A stretch of DNA of 64,000 nt from Phialophora verrucosa (lineage: Eukaryota > Ascomycota > Eurotiomycetes > Chaetothyriales > Herpotrichiellaceae). The stretch is taken from positions 2,604,001 to 2,668,000 of the forward strand of contig MSED01000002.1 in the NCBI GenBank assembly GCA_002099365.1, written 5' to 3'. Position 1 is the first letter of the stretch. Each line of letters opens with the position of its first letter. Both the position numbers and the translations under genes were made by a program. Below, one piece after another: positions 44,952 to 54,686 of the stretch. The notes under the pieces are model-generated. The model worked only from the letters and a program-made list of their open reading frames with translations. It ran no database searches and was not told the origin of the DNA.

Positions 44952-47900
44952 ATGGCTCGAAACAAAGAGAATAACCCGTTGTCGTCAACTCAGCGCAATG
45001 GCCTGCATACCAGGAACCTACCGAGCGAAGACTTCTTCACCGACAGCCTCCTTGATGACTCGCGCCTCTCCAGCACCTCTCTAATCCCATCGCCATCCAA
45101 GACGAAGGCTGCCTCAGTAAAGCCTCGACGCGTCCTCCCAGCGGCTAGAGCATTGCAGGCAGCCAAAGATTTGGGCAACAAACAGAGTCGTACCTCGCTG
45201 CTGGACTACACGAATGCGCGCACGAGCAAACAGCTGAAGTCGTCGCCCAAGCTCACGAAGAAGAAGAGCCCGAGTCCTGCACGAACGAATGGGCTTACCA
45301 CACCGCCGCAGTCCAGACACGGCCCACCTATTAGAAGCCCCAGCGAGTTCTCGAGTCCGCCCGGGGGCCTTCATGAGTCGTATCAAAGAATAGCGGACGA
45401 GGAGGATCTTGCGGCTACAGAAAGGGACGTTGACAGTGACGAGGATGAAGTTGAACGAGGCCGACAGAACACCTTAGAGCTAGAGATAAACGCCGATGCC
45501 ACCGAGGATGCAGCAAGCAAGAGACACGCGGATGAGGATCGTGCGTCAGAACACTCGACACCCGTTCAATCGCCTGTCGATTTAGATGATCGGACTGGGA
45601 GTCTATCTGCACCTCCGACCATGGGTACGTTGGACTTTGTTCAGAACGAGATGACCGACCGTGTGCTGGCCGAAAAATTAACGCCCCATGTCGTTGATCG
45701 CGCACGAGATCGAGCAAGACTCCAACGACTGCGACAGAGCGTGCCAATCAACTTTGGAGACAGGGCAAATGGCAATCAAGCCAATGGCGGACACGGACGT
45801 GACGATCTTGCTAGTATCGCCAATCGTGGCCCGATCTCCTTTGACAGTGTCCGGGATGCTGGCGCAAATGGGTTGCATAAGGCGCATTCGGACACGAGTG
45901 CCGATGCCACTCCGAATAAAAGACTACCTACATTCAGCCAGGTTGGCCGCATGCGGGACCAGACAATCGTGTCGGAAGGTGATGATTCTGGAAGCGAAAC
46001 ACCTGATGAACTTCGGGAAGTGGAGAGGACCGTTAACCTGAGCAAAGCGCGGCAGAACAAAGAGACTGTTGTGGGATTGGGGCATTTGGAACCTGATCCA
46101 GTCCCCAGGGCACCGGCATTCTCTCGTTCCTATGGTTGGCCTGCCCCTTTTGGCCGTCCCTCGCGAGCACACGATTATCAGCCGCCACTCGATGACCCTA
46201 CAATCGCATCCGTTTCTTCGGTGCACTCGGAGCCGCTTTCAGTAGGGGCTTATGAAAAGCAGACCAGGGATTCAACACGTGCCTTCCTTGCTCGATGGCG
46301 ACACGATGCAGTTCGGAGACGTGCTGCTCGAACGCAAGAAGATGCAGATAAGAGGGAGTCTAGTCCTGAGCTCGTAGCTCTAGGAGCACGCCCTGCGCAC
46401 GCACAAAAGAATGAGAACGATGCCGGGTCCGAGATTGATTGGGCTGCTGCAGGGGCTGACATCCCATTGCCGTCGATTGAACAGAGTTCAACACCTCGAG
46501 GGACGCCTCCATCAAAGGTACAGCCTTCTCCCATCTCCAAACAGAGATCGATCGACCGAATACGGAGGTGGGAGAATGATTTCACTGGCATGTCGTTCCA
46601 GGTCTCCGAGAGCCCACCAGTCCGAGGCAGGAACAATCTAAACGATTCACTTAGGGAGAAGGAGATGGAAAATCTCGCAAAGCAAGCTGTCACCTCAAAC
46701 AGACTAGATGAAATCCGTGTGAAAGATCCTAATGTGGTCGTAAGGAAATCGTCGCGCAATTTCACGCCCGAGGAACGCAGACCAGCACCTCCCGAACCCC
46801 AAGGGCAATCGCCTGGTGGTCAGGTTCATGGCAGCCATAACGTGGGCCAAGTGATTCCAGACACGCCAGTTGTCGTGTACCGGTCGTCGAGCCAGAGCAC
46901 CGACAAGTCCAAATCATCTGATCGGTCAATGCCGGATTCTCTCGATCAGTTACAGAGGCTTGCCCGGGCCGTTAGCACGACTCCCAGAGGAACTCCCGCT
47001 CTGAATGACATGGTCAGAGAAATTGAGGAAGCATCTGCCATCTCTTTACCGCCTTCCGAAGATGATCTGAAAGCGCAATCGCCGGAGGCACGTACCAATG
47101 GCGTTTCTCTCAATAAAAGAGTTGCAGAGACGCCAAAGGTCGTTGGCGCGTGGACTGATACTATCTTGCCTGATACAGTCAAGACACAAAAACACACGCA
47201 AAAGGAGACGACATATGCCCAGACTCCTCACATCAGTGCTGGTGGGTGGATTGACACTCCTCTGGCTAACGGCCACCGCCTGCCGGCCGTACCTATTCCT
47301 GAGGTCATTGAGGAGGTTACTGAGGACGTCACGAATGGCGACATCCAGAAGCGAAGTGAGGAGCTGGCCGAAGAGCAAGACGAAATGGACCAGCCGGCAG
47401 CTACGGGTGAAGAGCAGCCACGGGCAGCCCCACAGCCTCCCACATTTCAGCAAATCATCCTCCCTCCCAGCGCCCTGACGAATGTACTTAATGAAGCCAA
47501 GCAGAAACGCCTCGTATCACGCGAAATCGGCGAAGCTCGCCCGGATTCCCGCGACGACACAGACACGCTGAACCTCGGCGATGCCACTATCCAGTCCATG
47601 GAAGACCTCCTCACAGATGCTGCAGACATTACCGCAGATCTGACCAGCCTTATCAGAACAAGTGCCCAAGAGGAAGTTCTCGCTTTACGGCAAAGGAACG
47701 ATGCCATCACTCGTCTCGCCGGGGATGATGAGGTGGGCTCAACATCAGACGCTGCATTTATCGGGCATTTGACGAGCCGGATGGAGAGGTTAATGTCGAA
47801 TCTGCACGAAGCTCGAAAGGGAATCTCGAGATTAGAGCAGAAGGTTTCCCATGAAGCTTCTGTCACGGTCACATCCATGGGTCAACAGACTCAAGACATC

Positions 47901-48545
47901 ATGGCGCTGCACGATCCGACGCAGTCCTGTGCGGCATGCGGCCGAAGCAACGACGACCTGACACCTCACATCCACCCTCGTTCTTCGATCACCACATCAT
48001 TTGCGGGTTTCCCCATAACGTACACGACGTTCACTCTTCCCATCCCACTTCTCTTCCATCCCCGCACCGTCGCCACTACTCAAGGATCCAAGTCCAAGAT
48101 GCTGGGGCTACTGCCGGGCCGGCCAACGTGGCTTGGCTATCTCATTCTGACCCTCTGGACATGGTATATTCTCGAATGCATTATGACGGAACTGTACGCG
48201 CGGCCTCTCTACGCGGAGCGGTATACTTTCCCACCCCCTGGCGTGAGGGAGCCGGAGTTTCCGTTCGTGTTGCCAACGATGCTATGCCGGTGGCTGTTTG
48301 GTCAATATGGGTCGGTAGTATTGGCAATACCGAGAAATATGCTAGGAGGGATATGCAAAGTGCTCGTTGAGGTCTATCGGATGTTTGCGATGGCGGTGGG
48401 GTGGACCGATGGCTTCGTTGATGATGAAAGGACCAAGGGCGTCGTGGCAGCTGCTACGAGATCAGCGGTCAAGGTCGCTCAGAGTATTATGTCCGACGCT
48501 GATGGCAACGAAGGGTTGAGTATGATGAATGATGAACTAGTATGA
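44952..48545 (+). CDS. Large disordered protein with C-terminal transmembrane segment, unassigned
   Basis: Single-exon frame of about 1197 residues starting at an ATG with strong context (GCCATGG); an upstream GTG in frame is ignored. The first ~870 residues are polar and disordered, with many Ser/Thr-Pro sites that could be CDK or MAPK targets and KEN near the N-terminus (RNKENNP), a possible APC/C degron. A coiled-coil-like segment lies at about 880-970 (FIGHLTSRMERLMSNLHEARKGISRLEQKV). A CxxC pair (CAACG) at about 992-995 precedes one strong transmembrane helix near 1060-1080 and a conserved-looking 110-residue C-terminus. The layout suits a nuclear-envelope or ER tethered, cell-cycle-regulated protein; this is inference and I do not recognise the family. 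Confidence 0.82.
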   Translation: MARNKENNPLSSTQRNGLHTRNLPSEDFFTDSLLDDSRLSSTSLIPSPSKTKAASVKPRRVLPAARALQAAKDLGNKQSRTSLLDYTNARTSKQLKSSPKLTKKKSPSPARTNGLTTPPQSRHGPPIRSPSEFSSPPGGLHESYQRIADEEDLAATERDVDSDEDEVERGRQNTLELEINADATEDAASKRHADEDRASEHSTPVQSPVDLDDRTGSLSAPPTMGTLDFVQNEMTDRVLAEKLTPHVVDRARDRARLQRLRQSVPINFGDRANGNQANGGHGRDDLASIANRGPISFDSVRDAGANGLHKAHSDTSADATPNKRLPTFSQVGRMRDQTIVSEGDDSGSETPDELREVERTVNLSKARQNKETVVGLGHLEPDPVPRAPAFSRSYGWPAPFGRPSRAHDYQPPLDDPTIASVSSVHSEPLSVGAYEKQTRDSTRAFLARWRHDAVRRRAARTQEDADKRESSPELVALGARPAHAQKNENDAGSEIDWAAAGADIPLPSIEQSSTPRGTPPSKVQPSPISKQRSIDRIRRWENDFTGMSFQVSESPPVRGRNNLNDSLREKEMENLAKQAVTSNRLDEIRVKDPNVVVRKSSRNFTPEERRPAPPEPQGQSPGGQVHGSHNVGQVIPDTPVVVYRSSSQSTDKSKSSDRSMPDSLDQLQRLARAVSTTPRGTPALNDMVREIEEASAISLPPSEDDLKAQSPEARTNGVSLNKRVAETPKVVGAWTDTILPDTVKTQKHTQKETTYAQTPHISAGGWIDTPLANGHRLPAVPIPEVIEEVTEDVTNGDIQKRSEELAEEQDEMDQPAATGEEQPRAAPQPPTFQQIILPPSALTNVLNEAKQKRLVSREIGEARPDSRDDTDTLNLGDATIQSMEDLLTDAADITADLTSLIRTSAQEEVLALRQRNDAITRLAGDDEVGSTSDAAFIGHLTSRMERLMSNLHEARKGISRLEQKVSHEASVTVTSMGQQTQDIMALHDPTQSCAACGRSNDDLTPHIHPRSSITTSFAGFPITYTTFTLPIPLLFHPRTVATTQGSKSKMLGLLPGRPTWLGYLILTLWTWYILECIMTELYARPLYAERYTFPPPGVREPEFPFVLPTMLCRWLFGQYGSVVLAIPRNMLGGICKVLVEVYRMFAMAVGWTDGFVDDERTKGVVAAATRSAVKVAQSIMSDADGNEGLSMMNDELV

Positions 48546-49209
48546 AACGAGTTACGACAGACTTGTGCAAGCACAGGGAGGAGGGCGTTCTCAAATTTTG
48601 TTTGGAGTTGGATGAGGGTCTATTAACTGTACGGGAATGGAAACGTGCATAAGACCATTGGAGTTGGCTGGCCCTGTGTTTCTACGGGCTGCTTTGCAGC
48701 GGAGACAGGAGCTGAAGAGGATAACACGGAGACGAGGCAAGCGCTTTCGGAATACCGTGAGCATGTGGTCACTACTCAGCTCTGATATTGGACTGCCATG
48801 TATTCTATTGTAGGACCAACAGGCCAAGCTTGTGCTTCAATATCGCGCTGGCCTGCCATAAACATACCATGGACCATCTCTAAGCATACCGTGGACGCGT
48901 CTGCAGGCTTTTCGGCTGTCCGCACAAATGACAAGCTGGCCAAGTGCCAGGCACGCCAGGCAAAACACGTGGAACTGCTTCTGGCTGCTTCATCAGCCTC
49001 ACCAGCCTGAACACTCCCGATATTCATTGAGGGACAACCGTAGGCTCATCTCTATGTGGCGTACCAGTCGCAACTTCAGTATGACGCTGGATTCTTATTC
49101 CCACCACCGATATCAATCGGATTGCTGCTTGAACTATTGATCCCGAAGGTGCGGCCGTTCCCGTTGGGCCCGTGATCATCTAAGAGCCAGGAAAACTTCT
49201 GCCGTCGAT
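48546..49209. other. Intergenic
   Basis: 664 nt before the HET-domain gene. No coding frame with features, no repeat, no RNA seen. Confidence 0.4.
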
Positions 49210-51680
49210 ATGGACCATCTGCCAACTCCAGATCATCCTCGCTACACTAGCATCGTACCATATCTTTGCACGCAAGAGTACGACGGACTAGGTTTCGAGA
49301 GATATCCCCGTCGAGCGGGCTGGGATGTTTTGAAGCTTCTAGATGCAGACCTCGGAATCCACTCTGTGGATGACCTGGGCCCTTTTATTCAGACCTGGCT
49401 CTACTTCGGGGTCCTCGCCGACGTGTTTGCCATCGTTGGGCTGGGCTTTGATCAAACCAGCTTTGTCGCTCAATTACCCTCCGGAGAGTCGGTCGTCACC
49501 TCCATTCCGCTACTCGACCAAATTTCGAAGTGGCAAAAGAAGGCCGAGTCACTCCCATCCGATGAACGCAAGGCGCAAGGCAGGCGCGTGCGAGAAGTGC
49601 TGGAGAGAGCCTCTCTCTATACAAACAGCATCTTGACCAGGGATTCTCCGCCATCACTAACTGGAATAGCAGATGACAATATTACTCTCTCCATCCTGAT
49701 CTTGGGTTCCACACTTTTTCGTGCTGCGTCCAAGATATGTATAAAAGGCCTGGGAGCTCACTACGCCAATAATCTGCTAGGCCTCGAGGAGTTTCCGGAT
49801 GCGAGGGAGGACGAGGATGATATACGTACTTGGAGCGAACCGTATGTTGTCCTTGTCCTTGCCCTTGACCCTTTGGATCAGGTAGAATGTGCACCTGCTC
49901 ATATGAGCCAGCATTCAGCTGATACTGCTTGAGATTGCCCTATTGGATCCCTCGAATAAACTAAGACGATATCTGACGCTTTCACAGATACTGGGGCTTC
50001 AGTGGTGTGTCAACAGCTCGATTAGTTCAACAAGGCTGGTGCACCAGGGACATCACAATGCTTCAAGATCTGTTCTCCGCCGATTCAATCCACTATATCA
50101 CATCACTGGACATCGTGAAGACGGCCGATCACTCCAAATGCAATAGTTTCAGGTGCGTGGGAAACTATGTGGACCCCAACGTGTACCAGACGCAGCACAC
50201 GACAGCCGGATGCGAATGCGGTGTCGTGGAAGCCAACCAAGATCAGGTCATCTCGATTCTGGCGAGTGGCGGCATCCCGGTTGTTGGCTTCTCTATAGCC
50301 GGAATAGAGAATGGCGAAGAACTGTCCATCCTGCGGTCGTCGACATCCACTCCATATGTCGCTATATCTCATGTCTGGTCGCACGGCTTGGGAAATGCTC
50401 GCAAAAATGCCATTCAACAGTGTCAATTGTCGCGGCTATCGAGATATTTCCAGGATTTTGACGATAAAACGGAACCTCGACTCGCAAAGTCCCAAATGTT
50501 CTTTTGGTTAGATACACTTTGCGTTCCGCTGACCGACGACGACGCAAGAAAAGCGGCCATCAGCAGGCTGTCCGAAACCTACAAAGAGGCCGAGATTGTG
50601 CTCGTCCTCGACCAGGAACTTCAACGGTGTGCCGTTCCGGCGACCGCGGAAGAGATAAACATGCGACTCAGCTGCTCAGATTGGATGCGCCGCCTATGGA
50701 CGCTCAAAGAAGGCGTACTGGCGCGGAATCTCCATCTCCAGTTCCTCGACGGCGTCGTTAATTTGGCAAGCGAACGCAAACGCTCTGAAGACAAAGTCTT
50801 ATCCGTCACCGACAACATCGCATCCGATTCGCGCCAACTTTACTCCGACATCGAGATGCTCAACCTGGCCATCGAGGGATCAGATTTCGAACCCGCCAAG
50901 TTGATCAACGTGTCGAACGCGCTTCGTTATCGCTCCACTAGCCGACCCGGCGACGAAGCCATCTGCATCGCCACCTTCCTAGGCTTCTACACCGACAAAG
51001 TCTACGACCTCCCTCCCGACAGGAGGATCCGGTATCTCCTGTCCCACATCCCACAGGTGCCGTGCCACCTGATATTCATGGCAGGCCGGAAGTTGCGGGA
51101 CGAAGGCTACCGGTGGGCTCCTGCCAGCTTCTTGAACCGCAACACATCCACCGACACGTACAGCTTGATGGCCGGATCTCCCGCCCCGCGTTCCCCGGCG
51201 GGCTTGAGCGTCGAATTCCCAGGCTTCACGATCCAGTACGGAAGCAACCGTCTAGAGCCCGTCTTCTACATGTTCGACCGGGCCGCGCGCGTGTGGTACA
51301 AATTCGAGTCCGCACGGCATGTCTATCCCGAATGCGACGACGAGCCAGACTGGGAGGAGGAGGACTTGGCGGTCCTATCGTCTCCCGCGGTCGTGATGCC
51401 TCGCGCGCTGACCCACGCAGATGCGGACACGGACACGGACGCGGGCACGGGTGCCATTGTCTGCGCATTGGTCTCCCGAGCTCGTAGAGACGGAAACGGA
51501 GACGGAGATGAGACCATCACGGCGAGGTTCGAAGCTCGCGCGTTCATTTCACGCGTGGGAGGGCGATCAATGGTTGATTCTGAACTTTCCGCTCTGCTTG
51601 ACGATCCTGACGCTGTGACGAGTGGGAGAATCGCGGTCTGTCAGAGACTTGAGGTGGATCAAAAATGGTGTATATATTGA
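49210..51680 (+). CDS. HET-domain (heterokaryon incompatibility) protein
   Basis: Two exons, 49210-49841 and 49988-51680, give about 774 residues. The 146-nt intron starts GTATGT and ends TCACAG, making EPYWGFSG. The HET domain begins near residue 334 with YVAISHVWSHGLG and continues to FWLDTLCVP near 382 and SETYKEAEIVLVLD; these are the conserved blocks of the family, which is structurally TIR-like and triggers cell death or growth arrest when partners mismatch. About 330 residues precede it with no domain I recognise, including a Cys-rich stretch (CNSFRCVG, CECGVVE). The C-terminus has an Asp/Thr run from a gacacgga-type repeat. Typical accessory gene; partner unknown. Confidence 0.87.
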
Positions 51681-52219
51681 ACGAAGGACGGATGGATGGG
51701 CGTGATGGCACAGCAGGATGTAGGATCGACGCGGTACAATACAGCATGATACTCAAATAATATGTTATGTGATATGCGCTATAATGTACAAGAGGGCGAA
51801 GGACGGGACAATGACAAAGGATAAGAACTCGGATTTTTACCATATAAGGGAAGAGACTACTGTTGTGGGAAGTATACATTCCATTCCATCCAGGGAATAT
51901 CAGCCCCGAGAGAAAGATGACCCAGTTCTCCGTACTGTATCTCACATTATTTCGTCAGGCTGTCGACGTCGATGTTGACACTGCGTGATTGTTTTATATC
52001 CGCTGCACTCGGCTCTGCATTACGGTCCTACTGTAACTGATGCGTCGCCCCCTGCGTATTCCTTAAATCATAGGCGCATTCTTTTTAGTCGTCCTGAGAC
52101 GTAGACCTAGACATAGTCACAGACTCACATCCAGACCTAGACCTAGACACAAATTCAGGAACAGTCCAGACCCAGTGCAGACCCGATCCACGTCCATCGG
52201 TCTATCCAGTTCACCCCAC
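51681..52219. other. Intergenic, tail-to-tail
   Basis: 539 nt between convergent genes. Short gacctagaccta-type repeats occur at 52104-52114 and 52135-52150. Otherwise nothing recognisable. Confidence 0.45.
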
Positions 52220-52469
52220 CTACATCCTCGCGATCTCCTTGCCCCAGATGCGATTAATTACCCAAGTCAAGGTTATGGTGACTCGGGACCTCCAGTTGCG
52301 ATTCCACATGAGACTCCCACTCCGCCAGGCCAGCCAGGCACTCCGCCCGGTCCAGCCTTCACTGTTCGGGCCCTTTCCTTCGATGACCCCGTCGTGCGCC
52401 CCGATGTAACTCACCAGCTGTTTCTGGGAGTATGTGAACGGCTGCTGTGGCGCAAAGGGCGTGGCCGTC

Positions 52470-52503
<34 letters not shown>

Positions 52504-53587
52504 CCATGCTTCCGGCGGTCGTCGAGATCTTGGCCAGCTCATTGAAATTGCGTACTAGATACTTTGCCTTTTGGACGGCGACTTCGGCCGTCGTGGGGAG
52601 GGAGGCGCCTTCAATGTCGGCGGCGTCGCCGAGCGCGAAGACGCCGTCGTGGACGTCGCCTTCCTTCCCGGCCTTGAACACGCGGAGGTGGTCGTCCGTC
52701 AGGATGCGCTTGAGGCCCTTCTCCGAGAGCTTGACGTCGATGGTCTCGATGAGGGCCACGTTCTTGTTCCCCGTCGCCCAGATGAGCATGCCGTAGGGGA
52801 CGCGGCCTCTGTCCTTGATGTAGAGTGCTTGGTCGTCGACCTTTTCGATCCGCGTGTTGGGCGCGACGTCGATGCGCCGCTTTTCCAGCTGCGCGGTCGC
52901 GTACTCGTGCAGCTTGTTGTCGTACGCCGAGAGGATGTGCGGGGCGACGTCGTAGATGGAGATGCTCACATGCTCGGCGACCTGCGGGTAGATGTAGCGG
53001 AGTTCGTCCTGGCACAGGTCGTCGAGTTCGGCCGTCAGCTCGATGCCCGTGGGCCCGCCGCCTACGATGGCGATGTGCAAGAGTTCCTTTGCGCGGGCCG
53101 GCGGGACGTTCGGCAGGGACGCCTTTTCGAGGAGGTCGAACATGGTCTTGCGCACTTTCATGGCGTCGGAGACGTTTTTGATGAAGATGGCGTGCTCTGC
53201 CACGCCCGGGGTGCCGAAGGTATTGGGCTGGCATCCCGGCGCTATGACGAGATAGTCGTATTCGACGTCGAACTCGTCGTTGGCGAGTTCGGGATCGTCA
53301 TCAAAGGCAGGGGCGCATCGACAGGTCTTCGTCGGGAAGTTGATGTCCAGGACGTTGGCTTTGACGAAGCGAAGTGCACACCTAGATTTGCTTCGCACGG
53401 GCTCCTCGGCCAGGTAGAAGTTGAAGAGGCCTACTGCTGCCGAGGCCAGGAGCGGTGTATATGCCGAAGTGCGACGCGGGGAGATGATGGTGACGGAGTA
53501 GGAGTTCAGATCGATGTTTTCGGCGAGGTAGAAGCCCGCCCATCCTGAGCCTATGATGACCAGGCGAGGCTTGTCCGAGGAGGTCAT
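52220..53587 (-). CDS. Type II NADH dehydrogenase-like flavoprotein
   Basis: Single coding exon of about 455 residues from the ATG at 53587. Seen: FAD Rossmann motif GSGWAG within the first 20 residues, SPRRTSAYTPLL (the NDH-2 SPRxxFxxTPLL block), a second Rossmann motif GGGPTGIELTAEL near 185-197, ATG/ALGD blocks, and a C-terminal region with GAHDGVIE and GRSAWLAWRSG as in rotenone-insensitive dehydrogenases. It oxidises NAD(P)H and passes electrons to quinone without pumping protons; AIFM2/FSP1-like proteins share the fold and are an alternative. There is no clear mitochondrial presequence. A Ser tract near residues 375-385 comes from the microsatellite at 52471-52503. A donor-like CAG|GTAAGT at 53737 and an acceptor at 53622 suggest a 5' UTR intron. 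Confidence 0.85.
52471..52503 (-). repeat. (tac)11 microsatellite encoding poly-Ser
   Basis: Eleven perfect trinucleotide units, read as AGT Ser codons on the minus strand. The tract sits in a surface linker before the C-terminal NDH-2 block, where length change would keep frame. Confidence 0.92.
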
Positions 53588-53621
53588 TATGTTGGGATGG
53601 TGTAATAATGTATTACGGCGG

Positions 53622-53737
53622 CTGTGGTTGTTTGCAAGCTCGTATGGGGCCCTGCATTCACATCCAGGACTTCTACAATGATATAGAGATTTCGACGCAC
53701 GCACGCAGTGGTGGCACTGTATTCTTTGCTCACTTAC
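53622..53737 (-). other. Probable 5' UTR intron of the NDH-2-like gene
   Basis: Minus-strand donor CAG|GTAAGTG at 53737 is a full consensus match, with an acceptor CCACAG ending at 53622, 35 nt before the start codon. The 116-nt length is normal here. No coding frame crosses it, so it would sit in the 5' UTR. Confidence 0.5.
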
Positions 53738-54686
53738 CTGCACTCTAAGCCGCAGACACTCCCGGCCGTTATTCGTGCTCGCCAGCGAGGGATCGTCCTC
53801 CGATGCACAATGGACGTGATTGCTTACCTGGCCATGATCAACAGGGGCCTAAAGTCTTGGGAGGCGGAGGTCCAGTCCCAAAACACGACGCGTGGCTGGC
53901 AACAAATCAAGGAACTGGTCGGGGAATTCGAGCTCGTTCGTTCCCTCCCAGTCAGGATTGAGCTCGGCGAGCTGCAGAACCAGGTAGTAATGCGTCACTC
54001 AGCACCGCGCATTGAGCTCTGAGACCCTTTGTCAGCGGACGAGAAACCTCAATTGGAGGTTTGTCGCCCGCCGAGAATAGGCGACGAGGAGATCTAGGCA
54101 GTGTCACATCGCCCGCACATAGTCAGTGAGAGAGCAGTGAAATATGAGTGGTCATCCGCTCAGCTGCGCCCTCAGAGTTCTTCCGGCTTTGGCCGCTCAC
54201 ATGATTGAGCGACGAAGAAAATCCGGAATAATGTCACAACTATGTATCAGAGCCGACATGAGGCCAACGAGTATGAGCAGATTCATTCAGTTCCACAGAT
54301 TTCATTGATCAGTATCGACTTCGCCCCAGCGTCGATGAGGCTGTTCTCCCATTGCCCTCTCCACTCCGAGTGGTAGTACTATGACCTATCATTTTTGCCC
54401 TTTTCCTATCCATAATGACAGTTTCGTGGAACTAGAATTGCCCTAGGCTCCCCACCATCCTCTCTGTTGTGTACAAGTACATTGTGCATTATGAAGAAAA
54501 AGACTCGCACTGAGAGATCAAGAACCCTCTCTCCGCGGCAAAGTTGCATGATTGTCCGCGCAAATCAAAGTTTCGACAATCTGTCCCTGCCCTTTTTCGC
54601 CATGATTTTCGACTCCATGAGTGAGAAGAAACAGAGGAGAGAGTGATGCAGCTGTGGTCCACACTAGGTTCACCTCGTCAATGCAA
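53738..54686. other. Intergenic, NDH-2-like to DEF1
   Basis: About 950 nt with one weak plus-strand frame (53708-54022) that has no domain. Holds the NDH-2 promoter and DEF1 3' UTR. No gene called. Confidence 0.4.

Noticed and set aside
52104..52150. gacctagaccta repeat as telomere-like sequence
   Set aside because: Only a few units, wrong register for the fungal TTAGGG repeat, and located between two ordinary genes.
52571..53548. 325-residue plus-strand open frame across the NDH-2-like gene
   Set aside because: Antisense to a gene with clear Rossmann motifs; very high GC third positions there keep all frames open. The translation is low complexity with no domain.
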